Shown piece after piece: positions 55,373-62,861 of a stretch of DNA of 64,000 nucleotides; within the stretch, counting starts at the first letter, position 1, and the number at the start of each line of letters is the position of its first letter. Below the pieces are notes generated by a model. The model saw nothing but the letters and a program-made list of their open reading frames with translations, did not search any database and was not told the origin of the DNA. The stretch is from assembly GCF_003443875.1 (NCBI RefSeq), contig NZ_CP027482.1, positions 1,240,001 through 1,304,000 on the forward strand, in the 5' to 3' direction. The position numbers and the translations under genes are program-made. The stretch comes from Aeromicrobium sp. A1-2 (GTDB lineage: Bacteria; Actinomycetota; Actinomycetes; Propionibacteriales; Nocardioidaceae).

Positions 55373-57253
55373 CTACCTGACGGTCGGCAGCGTCCCGACG
55401 CTGGGGAAGTTGATCGTCGACGGGTTCTTCGCGGACGTGTGCACTCGCATCACGGTGACGGTCCCGAGCAGGTCCGGCAGCGTCGGCAGCAGGTGGGGGA
55501 CATCGAAGGCCTGGATCGCGATCCGCAGCCGGTGACCCGGCAGGATCTTGGCCCGGGTCGGGAAGATCTCGACGTCGATCGGCGCGATCTCGCCGGACGC
55601 GAGGTTCTTCTTCGCGGCCTTCGTGAACGGGTGGAATGGCTGGATCAGCACGCCGTCGAGGTAGCGCGAGCGGGCGGTGTCGAGCGACCGGTGCGAGATG
55701 ACCTGCCAGCCGCCGGTGAGCCGGCTGACCGTCCCGTCAGGTGCCTCGTCCTCCAGCGTGACCGAGAGCATGCCGTCGCCGCTGACGCTCGACGTGAACA
55801 GGTGTGCGTTGATCGGGCCCTGCAGAGTCACGGCCTTGGTCAGCGGCTGGGTCGAGAAGACTGCGCCGGACGCATCGTTGAGGGCGTTGTTGGTGAAGCA
55901 CGGCAGCGTCGGTGCGACGGTGTTGGCGATGCCGGCAGTCCACTGGTTGGCAGATCGGGTGCACAGGCCGGCGGCGGGGATCGGCAGGATGGCCGATGTG
56001 CCGCTCGTGACGGCGCCGTCGGTCAGTCCGCCCGCGGCGCCGAGCGGTGCCGAAGCGCCGCTGAGGCTGAGCTTGGAGCCCTTCAGCGACGAGCCGATCC
56101 ACTTCGAGTCGGTGCGCCAGGCGTCCGTGCCCTGCTCGTAGTACGTCAGGTTGGGGATGTCAGACCCGAGCCGTGAGTCCTTGGCGCCCTTGAGGTAGCG
56201 GTCGAACCAGCGCAGCTGCAGTTCGGCGAGCGATCCGTATCCCGCGCGGCCGACCTCGGCGCCGCTGGAGCCCTGCAGGTGGTCCCACGGGCCGACGATC
56301 ATCTTGGCCGGGATGCCGCGCTTGTTGAGGTTCTCGAACAGCAGGGGAGTGCCGCGCTGGAACAGGTCGTACTCGCCCGCGATGAAGAACGCCGGGACCT
56401 TGACCTTGTCGATGACGTTGATGACCGACCGCTCGGTGTAGAACGGTCCGTCGTGCGCCGGCTCGCCGCCCAGCAGGGCGTTGAGCAGGAGGGGAGCGGT
56501 GAAGGTCGCGGCGCCGTCCAGGTGCTGGAGCAGCGTGACGACAGCCGACTGCGGGTCCGAGCTGGCGACCGCCGGCGGGATCAGCCCGGTGCCGGTCACC
56601 AGTCCGAGCCACAGTGGGATGAAGCCCACGTCGAGCTGGCCGCCCGACGCCACGACGTCGCGATAGACGTCCGCGCCGGGAACCTGCGGGAAGATCGCCT
56701 TGAGGCCCGGCGGCTGTGCTGCGGCCGCCCAGAGCTGCGCGATGCCCATGTACGAGGGCCCGGTCATGCCGGTGCTGCCATTGCTCCATGGACGCTTCGA
56801 CGAGTGCGCCCAGGTCATGATCTCGCCGCCGTCCTTGTTCTCCCGGGCGTCGAAGGCCCTCCACGAGCCCTCGGAGCTGCCGGTGCCTCGTGCGTCGACC
56901 GTGAGCTGGACGTAGCCGCGCTTGACCAGGTACGACGGGTTGGCGCCACCGAGCCCACCCGCCGAGCCGAGGATCGACTTGTTGTAGGCCGTGATCGTGA
57001 CGATGACCGGAAGTCGCTTCGCGATGGCCTTGCCGCTGGCATCCGCCGGACGCATCACGTCACCGCGCAGGATGGTCCCGTCGGACATCGGGATCGCGAC
57101 GTCCCGCTCGGTCACGGTGCCGGCGTACTGCTCGGCACGCGGCTGCCAGGTCGTGGCGGCCGAGACCGTGCTGAGCGAGAGCGAGGCACCGACGAGTCCC
57201 ATGACGAGACCGACGACGGTGACCAGCCGGATGAGCGCGTGGCGAGTGTTCAC
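55373..57253 (-). CDS. secreted CocE/NonD-type X-Pro dipeptidyl-peptidase family hydrolase
   Basis: Alpha/beta hydrolase with a C-terminal jelly-roll domain, 626 residues. A Sec signal peptide ends after VSA at residue 32. Catalytic residues are visible as GPSYMG (Ser167), EYDLF (Asp296) and PWDHLQG (His325). Family members act on acyl-Pro peptides, cocaine-like esters or glutaryl compounds; the substrate cannot be read. GTG 57253 has GGAAGGA five bases upstream. It is 51 bases behind maoC on the same strand, so it may be the third gene of that operon. Confidence 0.85.
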   Translation of the reverse strand: MNTRHALIRLVTVVGLVMGLVGASLSLSTVSAATTWQPRAEQYAGTVTERDVAIPMSDGTILRGDVMRPADASGKAIAKRLPVIVTITAYNKSILGSAGGLGGANPSYLVKRGYVQLTVDARGTGSSEGSWRAFDARENKDGGEIMTWAHSSKRPWSNGSTGMTGPSYMGIAQLWAAAAQPPGLKAIFPQVPGADVYRDVVASGGQLDVGFIPLWLGLVTGTGLIPPAVASSDPQSAVVTLLQHLDGAATFTAPLLLNALLGGEPAHDGPFYTERSVINVIDKVKVPAFFIAGEYDLFQRGTPLLFENLNKRGIPAKMIVGPWDHLQGSSGAEVGRAGYGSLAELQLRWFDRYLKGAKDSRLGSDIPNLTYYEQGTDAWRTDSKWIGSSLKGSKLSLSGASAPLGAAGGLTDGAVTSGTSAILPIPAAGLCTRSANQWTAGIANTVAPTLPCFTNNALNDASGAVFSTQPLTKAVTLQGPINAHLFTSSVSGDGMLSVTLEDEAPDGTVSRLTGGWQVISHRSLDTARSRYLDGVLIQPFHPFTKAAKKNLASGEIAPIDVEIFPTRAKILPGHRLRIAIQAFDVPHLLPTLPDLLGTVTVMRVHTSAKNPSTINFPSVGTLPTVR

Positions 57254-57293
57254 GAGTTCCTTCCAGGGTCGTTGCTGGGGACAACGACGCCCG

Positions 57294-57308
57294 GTAACTC
57301 GAAGTTAC
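57294..57308. promoter_or_regulatory. 15-base palindrome between maoC and the CocE-type gene
   Basis: GTAACT-CGA-AGTTAC, perfect arms, overlapping the maoC stop codon and 41 bases before the hydrolase GTG. It could be an operator or an RNA hairpin. Confidence 0.4.
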
Positions 57309-58186
57309 GGTTGCGTGAGGACTCGCCCGACGAGGTGTGTCACGGGCTTCTTGGCACCCTTGACCCCGAAAACCAGATCGGCTCCCTTGGTTCGCGACCC
57401 GAAGACGACGGTTCCCGGCAGCAGGATTGGCTTGCGGAACTCGGCATCGACCGTGAACGCCCCGGGGAGCTTGTTCTGGATCGCCGAGAGGCTCCGCGCG
57501 AGCGTCCACATGCCGTGTGCGATGTTGCTCGGGAAGCCGAACGCCTTCGCGGTCAGCGGGTAGAGGTGGATCGGGTTGCGGTCGCCCGACACCGCGCCGT
57601 AGCGGCGGCCGAGGTCACCTCCGAGCTTCCAGTGCACGACGCCGTCCGGAGCCTCGATGCCGACCAGCGGCGCCGGTGAGGTCTCCGCCGAGCCGCCCTT
57701 GTGGCGGGAGAACAGCGTCGTGACCTCGTCCCAGACGAGCTCGCCGGCGATCGAGATCTCCGTGACGACGTCGACCAGCGAGCCCTTGGGGAAGGGGCGC
57801 AGGTCAGCGGCGCGGACCGACACGTCGAAGGACTCATCGACCCCGATCGGCCGGTGCTGCGTGATGGTGTTGCGCAGGTGGACCAGGCCCATGGGAGCGA
57901 ACGGGAAGGCTGTGTCGGTCATCAGAGCCAGGTGGAGCCCGAATGCGGCCATGTGCGGGTACGTCGCCGGCAGGGTGTCGCCGCGCGGGAACCCGCAGAC
58001 CTCGTTGTACGTCTCAAGGTGTGCGCGGTCGGTCTGGACACCCTTGCGCTCGAGCACGATCTCCGGGACCGAACCCTTGGCGTGCCGGACCCCCGGCAGA
58101 CCCCCGACGAGGGGGATCGCCGGGAGGACGGCCTTGAGCATCAGCGGCGCGGTGGACGGCGCCTTGTCGAACGTTCGGGTGACCAT
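57305..58186 (-). CDS. MaoC-type (R)-hydroxyacyl dehydratase (HtdX-like)
   Basis: Double hotdog dehydratase/hydratase, 293 residues. The hydratase-2 motif is present as YGAVSGDRNPIHLYPLTAKAFGFPSNIAHGMW (SGDRNPIH near 200-207, with catalytic Asp and His). Mycobacterial HtdX, Rv0241c, lies directly downstream of fabG4 as here and hydrates (R)-3-hydroxyacyl thioesters in fatty acid elongation. The ATG follows the fabG4 stop by one base (TGACATG), so the two are coupled. Confidence 0.88.
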   Translation of the reverse strand: MVTRTFDKAPSTAPLMLKAVLPAIPLVGGLPGVRHAKGSVPEIVLERKGVQTDRAHLETYNEVCGFPRGDTLPATYPHMAAFGLHLALMTDTAFPFAPMGLVHLRNTITQHRPIGVDESFDVSVRAADLRPFPKGSLVDVVTEISIAGELVWDEVTTLFSRHKGGSAETSPAPLVGIEAPDGVVHWKLGGDLGRRYGAVSGDRNPIHLYPLTAKAFGFPSNIAHGMWTLARSLSAIQNKLPGAFTVDAEFRKPILLPGTVVFGSRTKGADLVFGVKGAKKPVTHLVGRVLTQP

Positions 58187-58187
58187 G

Positions 58188-59537
58188 TCAGGCTCCGATC
58201 AGTGCCTGGCCGCAGACCCGCACGACATTGCCGGAGATCGCGGACGAGCCGGGGTTGGCGTACCAGGCGATGGCCTCGGCCACGTCGATCGGCTGGCCAC
58301 CCTGCGACAACGAGCTGAGTCGGCGGCCCGCCTCGCGGATGCCGAGGGGCATGGTGTTGACCATGTCGGTCTCGATGAAGCCCGGCGCGATCGCGTTGAC
58401 CGTGATGCCGTCCTTCGCGACCCGCTTGGACAGATCCTCCACGAAGCCGATCACGCCGGCCTTGGCGGTGCCGTAGCTCGTCTGCCCGTTGTTGCCGGCG
58501 ATGCCGGCGATCGAGGAGATGCCGATGACGCGTCCACCCTTGCGGAGGAGCTTCTGGTCGAGCAGCTCGGCGGTGATGCGCTGCGGGGCGCCGACGCTGA
58601 TGTCGATGACCAGGTTCCAGTTTTCGGTCAACATGTTCTTGAGCCGCTTGTCGCGGGTGATCCCGGCGTTGTGCACGACGATGTCGACACCGCCGTGGGC
58701 ATCCTTGAGCGCCTTGGCGATGACCTTGGGTGCGTCCTCGGCGGTGATGTCCGCGGCGATCGCCGTGCCACCCAGCTCGGCCATGACGGCGTCGAGCTCG
58801 GCGGACAGCTGCGGGACGTCGAGACCGACGATCTGCGCGCCGTCACGGTGCAACGTGCGGGCCATGGCCTCGCCGAGTCCGCGCGAGGCGCCCGTGATCA
58901 GGGCGACCTTGCCGGCCAGCGGCTTGGCCCGGTCGGCCACGGGGTCGGCGGAGACCAGGTCGGTCAGGCCCAGTCGGATGACCTGACCGCCGACGAAGGC
59001 CGACTTGGGGGAGAGCAGGAACTCCAGCGTCGAGCCGAGCGCGTCCTCGGCGCCGGCGCCGACATAGACCAGGTTGGCGGTGCTGCCGTTGCCGCCGACC
59101 TCCTTGCCCGCCGAGCGCACGAAGCCCTCGAGTGCACGCTGCGCTATCGCGGCAGTCTCGGAGGTGGCCTGCTCGGGGAGGGTGCCGATCACGACGAGCC
59201 GGCCCGAGGCCGCCAGGCTGCGCAGCGCGGGGGTGAAGAACTGTTGCATGTCGGCGAGGCCCGCGGTGTCGGAGATGCCGGTCGCGTCGAACACGAGGCC
59301 CTTGTAGCGCTTGCCATCGGCGCGCACGCCGACCGCCGTGATGCCACTGGACTTCAGGGTGCTGTTGAGCTTCTTGCCTAGCGTGCCGCCCGTGGCTGCG
59401 CCGATCAGGACCGTGCCCTTGACCAGCGGCGCGCCTTCGGTCCAGCGCTCGAGCACGGGAGGGTTGGGCAGACCCAGGTTCTTGATGAGGAACTTGCCGA
59501 TCGGGTTGTGAGCAAGGGACTGATAGCGATCTGCCAT
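58188..59537 (-). CDS. fabG: high-molecular-weight 3-oxoacyl-ACP/CoA reductase (FabG4 type)
   Basis: A 449-residue SDR. The N-terminal ~205 residues form a degenerate flavodoxin-like domain seen in mycobacterial FabG4 (Rv0242c). The C-terminal SDR has TGASRGLG at 215-222, HNAG near 289 and the Ser341-342/Tyr355/Lys359 catalytic set. NADH-dependent reduction of long 3-oxoacyl-CoA is known for FabG4. The gene is divergent from fadA2 with a shared palindromic operator. ATG 59537 lies 11 bases from a TAGGAC -10 candidate. Confidence 0.92.
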   Translation of the reverse strand: MADRYQSLAHNPIGKFLIKNLGLPNPPVLERWTEGAPLVKGTVLIGAATGGTLGKKLNSTLKSSGITAVGVRADGKRYKGLVFDATGISDTAGLADMQQFFTPALRSLAASGRLVVIGTLPEQATSETAAIAQRALEGFVRSAGKEVGGNGSTANLVYVGAGAEDALGSTLEFLLSPKSAFVGGQVIRLGLTDLVSADPVADRAKPLAGKVALITGASRGLGEAMARTLHRDGAQIVGLDVPQLSAELDAVMAELGGTAIAADITAEDAPKVIAKALKDAHGGVDIVVHNAGITRDKRLKNMLTENWNLVIDISVGAPQRITAELLDQKLLRKGGRVIGISSIAGIAGNNGQTSYGTAKAGVIGFVEDLSKRVAKDGITVNAIAPGFIETDMVNTMPLGIREAGRRLSSLSQGGQPIDVAEAIAWYANPGSSAISGNVVRVCGQALIGA

Positions 59538-59561
59538 GACTTGGGTGTGTCCTATCTCTCG

Positions 59562-59576
59562 GATACCATTGGTATC
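59562..59576. promoter_or_regulatory. perfect 15-base palindromic operator shared by fabG4 and fadA2
   Basis: GATACCA-T-TGGTATC. It sits between the -10 and -35 positions implied by the fabG4 TAGGAC (59549-59554, minus) and beside the -35 position of a fadA2 TAGCCT (59596-59601). TetR-sized site; the cognate regulator is not known. Confidence 0.65.
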
Positions 59577-59684
59577 TGGAATGCTGCTGAAACTGTAGCC
59601 TCATCAAACGGCACCAGTCCACCATCGTGGATGCGGTGCTCATCACGTTCAGAATCATCGTTCACGAAGATCGAGGAGACCGCC

Positions 59685-61034
59685 ATGGCGGACACCACCC
59701 CAGCCAAGAAGACTGTCAAGAAGGCGCCGTCCAAGAGGGCCGCAGCTGCAGCCTCGCCGCAGCAGGTGCGCCGAGTCGCCGTCATCGGCGGCAACCGCAT
59801 CCCGTTCGCGCGCTCCAACTCCGTCTACCTCAACGCGTCCAACCAGGACATGCTGACCGCGGCAGTCGACGGGCTCGTCGACCGGTTCGGTCTCGAGGGT
59901 GAGCGGGTCGGCGAGCTCGCCGCCGGTGCGGTCCTCAAGCACAGTCGCGACTTCAACCTGGCCCGCGAGACGGTCCTGGGCTCCAAGCTGTCGCCCGACA
60001 CCCCGGCGTTCGACGTCCAGCAGGCCTGCGACACCGGCATCCAGGCGGCGGTGCTGGTCGCCAACAAGATCGCGCTCGGCAAGATCGAGTCCGGCATCGC
60101 CGGCGGGTCGGACACGACGTCCGACGCGCCGCTCGCCGTGGGCGACAAGCTCCGCAAGATCCTGCTCGACGCCAACCGCGCCAAGGACACCAAGGGTCGC
60201 CTCAAGGCGCTGGCTCGGATCCGACCGGCGGACCTGGCACCCGACCAGCCGCGCAACGCCGAGCCGCGCACCGGGCTCTCGATGGGCGACAGTCAGGCCT
60301 TGACGACCAAGGAGTGGGGCATCACCCGTGAGGCGCAGGACGAGCTCACCGTGGCGTCGCACCTCAACCTCGCCAAGTCGTACGACGAGGGCTGGCAGGA
60401 CGACCTGGTCACTCCGTTCATGGGAGTCACGAAGGACAACAACCTGCGTCCGGACTCAAGCATCGAAAAGCTCGCGAAGCTCAAGCCGGTGTTCGGCAAG
60501 GGTGACGGCGCCACGATGACCGCGGCCAACTCGACTCCACTGTCCGACGGCGCGTCCGTCGTGCTGCTGGCGTCCGAGGACGAGGCCAAGAAGCATGGCT
60601 GGACCCCCGAGGCGTACCTCGTCGACTACGAGACCGCTGCGGTCGACTACGTGTCCGGCGCCGAGGGCCTGCTGATGGCTCCCGTCTACGCCGTGCCGCG
60701 GATGCTCGCGCGCCAGGGTCTGACGCTGCAGGACTTTGACTTCTACGAGATCCACGAGGCGTTCGCGGGCCAGGTCCTGACGACCCTCGCGGCATGGGAG
60801 GACCCGACCTTCTGCAAGGAGCGTCTCGGTCTGGACCTGCCGCTGGGCTCGATCGACCGCAGCAAGCTCAACGTCAAGGGCTCGTCCCTCGCCGCGGCGC
60901 ACCCGTTCGCCGCGACGGGTGGTCGCATCATCGCCAACCTGGCCAAGCTGCTGCACGAGAAGGGATCGGGCCGTGGCCTGATCTCGATCTGCGCCGCTGG
61001 CGGTCAGGGTGTCGTCGCGATCCTCGAGGCGTGA
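59685..61034 (+). CDS. fadA2: acetyl-CoA acetyltransferase (FadA2-type thiolase)
   Basis: Thiolase condensing or cleaving acetyl-CoA units, 449 residues. Nucleophile Cys115 in QQACDTG, EIHEAF with the catalytic His near 385, AAHPFAATGG, and Cys436 in CAAGGQG. ATG 59685 has GAGGAG six bases upstream. The N-terminus carries a Lys/Ala-rich tail of ~27 residues (TPAKKTVKKAPSKRAAAA) before the thiolase core at RRVAVIGG, which is unusual. Divergent from fabG4-maoC exactly as Rv0243 is from Rv0242c-Rv0241c in M. tuberculosis. Confidence 0.92.
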   Translation: MADTTPAKKTVKKAPSKRAAAAASPQQVRRVAVIGGNRIPFARSNSVYLNASNQDMLTAAVDGLVDRFGLEGERVGELAAGAVLKHSRDFNLARETVLGSKLSPDTPAFDVQQACDTGIQAAVLVANKIALGKIESGIAGGSDTTSDAPLAVGDKLRKILLDANRAKDTKGRLKALARIRPADLAPDQPRNAEPRTGLSMGDSQALTTKEWGITREAQDELTVASHLNLAKSYDEGWQDDLVTPFMGVTKDNNLRPDSSIEKLAKLKPVFGKGDGATMTAANSTPLSDGASVVLLASEDEAKKHGWTPEAYLVDYETAAVDYVSGAEGLLMAPVYAVPRMLARQGLTLQDFDFYEIHEAFAGQVLTTLAAWEDPTFCKERLGLDLPLGSIDRSKLNVKGSSLAAAHPFAATGGRIIANLAKLLHEKGSGRGLISICAAGGQGVVAILEA

Positions 61035-61062
61035 CCCCACGAAGCAGCTGAGCCACCCCTCC

Positions 61063-61126
61063 CGCTGAGCCTGACGCTTCTGTTGCGACACACCGGTGTC
61101 GCTCGACAGAGACGTCAGGCTCAGCG
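61063..61126. repeat. 64-base nested palindrome after fadA2
   Basis: Perfect 14-base outer arms (61063-61076, 61113-61126; CGCTGAGCCTGACG), inside them TCTGT/ACAGA, and innermost GCGACAC-ACCG-GTGTCGC. A third copy of GCTGAGCCTGA starts at 61144, in the end of the next gene. It probably terminates both convergent genes; it may also be a dispersed repeat. Confidence 0.7.
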
Positions 61127-61136
61127 CGTTGGGGAG

Positions 61137-61427
61137 CTACAGGGCTGAGCCTGAGGCGTGCAGGACGTCCAGGCGGTCGCTGTGCGGCTCCTCGGCAGGT
61201 CGGTTGCCGCCGAGCGCCTGGTCCACCGCGGGATGGATGCGCTGGTCGAATGCATCGGCGCACTTCTGCTCGGACTCCCACACGTCGATATAGCGCAAGC
61301 CGCCATCGACCCGGCGGACGCAGAGGTGCAGGATGCATCCCTCCAACGGATCCGGGCCGAGGTTGGCGATGATCTTCTCGTACGTGGGTAGGTCGATCGG
61401 CACGTCCTGGGTGAATGCGTGAACCAT
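61137..61427 (-). CDS. hypothetical small protein, possible dimeric alpha/beta barrel
   Basis: A 96-residue soluble protein. HAFTQDVPIDLPTYEKIIANLG, then GLRYIDVWESEQKCADAF (YIDVWES near 49-55) and HPAVDQALGG resemble the beta-alpha-beta pattern and the W-S signature of antibiotic-biosynthesis monooxygenase-like (ABM) proteins, but I do not recognise a named family. ATG 61427 lies ten bases after AGGAG; a GTG at 61436 is too close to it. It is divergent from a TetR gene across a large palindrome, so it is probably that regulator's target. Confidence 0.65.
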   Translation of the reverse strand: MVHAFTQDVPIDLPTYEKIIANLGPDPLEGCILHLCVRRVDGGLRYIDVWESEQKCADAFDQRIHPAVDQALGGNRPAEEPHSDRLDVLHASGSAL

Positions 61428-61442
61428 GATGAACACTCTCCT

Positions 61443-61473
61443 GAATTGACCCGAACCATATTCGGATTAATTC
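61443..61473. promoter_or_regulatory. 31-base two-tier palindrome in the TetR divergon
   Basis: Outer arms GAATT (61443-61447) and AATTC (61469-61473), inner arms CCGAA (61451-61455) and TTCGG (61461-61465), all spaced symmetrically around CCATA. It overlaps the divergent promoters, ending four bases before the TetR -10. Confidence 0.65.
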
Positions 61474-61476
61474 TGG

Positions 61477-61482
61477 TAGCGT
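61477..61482 (+). promoter_or_regulatory. leaderless -10 TAGCGT of the first TetR gene
   Basis: TAGCGT, seven bases, then ATG 61490. No ribosome site. Confidence 0.65.
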
Positions 61483-61489
61483 CGCACCG

Positions 61490-62140
61490 ATGGACGAACC
61501 AGTCAAGACCCGCAGCTACACCTCGACGGTGCGCGCCGAGCAGGCAGAGAAGACCCGCGGCGCGATCCTGGCTGCCGCCCGAGCGCTGTTTGTTGAGCGG
61601 GGCTATCGCCGTACGACGGTGCAGCTGATCGCCCAGCAGGCCGGCGTCAACGTCGACACGATCTACCAGGCGATCGGGCGTAAGCCTGATCTGATGCGTG
61701 AGCTTGTTGAGACGTCGCTGTCGGGTCGCGCCGTAGCGGTGCCGGCCCGGCAACGGGAGTACGTCCGCCTGATCAGGGAGGCGCCTGCCGCGACGGACAA
61801 GATCGACATCTACGCCCGCGCGATCACCGACATCCACGAGCGGATGGCGCCAATCTTCATCGCGCTGCGGGATGCGGCGTCCACCGACGAGCCGTGCCGC
61901 GCCCTGTGGAGGGACATCAGTGCCCGGAGGGCACGCAACATGCTGGAGTTTGCGGCCGACCTGCGAGCGACGGGAGAGCTTCGGGATGACCTCGGCGACC
62001 AGCGCGTGGCAGACGTCATCTGGAGCATGAATGCCGCGGAGTACTGGGTCCTGCTCGTGCAGGAGCGAGGCTGGGCAGCGACAGAGTTCGAGCGCTGGAT
62101 CTCCGATGCGTGGCGCCGCCTGCTGCTACGGGCGGACTAG
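61490..62140 (+). CDS. TetR family transcriptional regulator
   Basis: A 216-residue TetR protein. Helix-turn-helix at about 25-70: AEKTRGAILAAARALF, then TTVQLIAQQAGVNVDTIYQAIG. The C-terminal ligand domain is helical and of unknown specificity. Divergent small gene and the 31-base palindrome between them argue for autoregulation and control of that gene. The leaderless promoter puts the operator directly on the RNA polymerase site. Confidence 0.88.
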   Translation: MDEPVKTRSYTSTVRAEQAEKTRGAILAAARALFVERGYRRTTVQLIAQQAGVNVDTIYQAIGRKPDLMRELVETSLSGRAVAVPARQREYVRLIREAPAATDKIDIYARAITDIHERMAPIFIALRDAASTDEPCRALWRDISARRARNMLEFAADLRATGELRDDLGDQRVADVIWSMNAAEYWVLLVQERGWAATEFERWISDAWRRLLLRAD

Positions 62141-62159
62141 ACGGCGGCGCGGTGGCGGA

Positions 62160-62813
62160 TCAGACCGTGCCGCGGGCCATCGCGACGGCGGCGAGGGTCA
62201 CGAGGTGCTTGACCTCATCGAACGGGACGGCATCGACGGCGGGGAGGCCGGGGTTCTGCTCACGGACCGAGAGCTGCAACGTCGCCAGGTTCATGACTCC
62301 GAGCGACTGGGTGTAGAGCACGTTGGCCAGCAGGTAAGGATCGCGGACATGGAACTCGCCGGTCGCGGTCCCCGCCTCGAGCACCGTCACGACGTGCGAC
62401 AGGCAGGCGGCCATGGCCCGTCCCAGGTCAAACATGACCCGCTCGCTGACCTCCTCCATGAGCTCCTCGCCGCGCCGCCGCAGGAGCGCCTGGGCGCAGT
62501 CGACGAACGCCGGCAGGCCGGCGCCGAAGTCGAGGAAGGTGTCGGACAGGGTCTGTAGCCGGTCGACCGGCTCGCAGGACGCGTCGTCGGCCGAGGCGAG
62601 GGCCGTGTCGAGCTCGTCGAGGTAGCCCACGAGAGTCTGGGCGAACAGCTCCTCCTTGCCGGAGAAGTGTCGATAGATGATGGCGCGGTTGATCCCCACC
62701 GCGCGTGCGATGTCCTCAATCTGGGCGTCGCTCACGCCACGTTCATCGAACAGGGACCTGGTGGCGTCCAGGATCTCCCTCTTGCGCTCTGCGCGGCGTT
62801 CAGAGACGGGCAT
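62160..62813 (-). CDS. TetR family transcriptional regulator
   Basis: A 217-residue TetR protein with HTH ERKREILDATRSLFDERG and AQIEDIARAVGINRAIIYRHFSGKEELF (IEDIARAVGINRAIIYRHF about 32-50). A Tyr/Phe-rich C-terminal domain suggests a hydrophobic or acyl ligand. It is convergent with the first TetR gene and divergent from uvrB. Targets unknown; the fadA2/fabG4 operator 3 kb away is a candidate but unproven. Confidence 0.88.
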   Translation of the reverse strand: MPVSERRAERKREILDATRSLFDERGVSDAQIEDIARAVGINRAIIYRHFSGKEELFAQTLVGYLDELDTALASADDASCEPVDRLQTLSDTFLDFGAGLPAFVDCAQALLRRRGEELMEEVSERVMFDLGRAMAACLSHVVTVLEAGTATGEFHVRDPYLLANVLYTQSLGVMNLATLQLSVREQNPGLPAVDAVPFDEVKHLVTLAAVAMARGTV

Positions 62814-62819
62814 GAGACC

Positions 62820-62825
62820 ACTTTA
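62820..62825 (-). promoter_or_regulatory. leaderless -10 TAAAGT of the second TetR gene
   Basis: On the minus strand TAAAGT, six bases, then ATG 62813. Confidence 0.6.
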
Positions 62826-62849
62826 AGGCCCTTTGTCGGAGGCGGGACG

Positions 62850-62855
62850 TAGGCT
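62850..62855 (+). promoter_or_regulatory. leaderless -10 TAGGCT of uvrB
   Basis: TAGGCT, six bases, then ATG 62862. No ribosome site and no SOS box that I can recognise in the 48-base gap. Confidence 0.6.
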
Positions 62856-62861
62856 CGTCGT

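Noticed and set aside
62856-62861. LexA box before uvrB
   Set aside because: The 48 bases between the TetR start and uvrB contain no GAAC-N4-GTTC or CGAAC-type site; only the leaderless hexamer.
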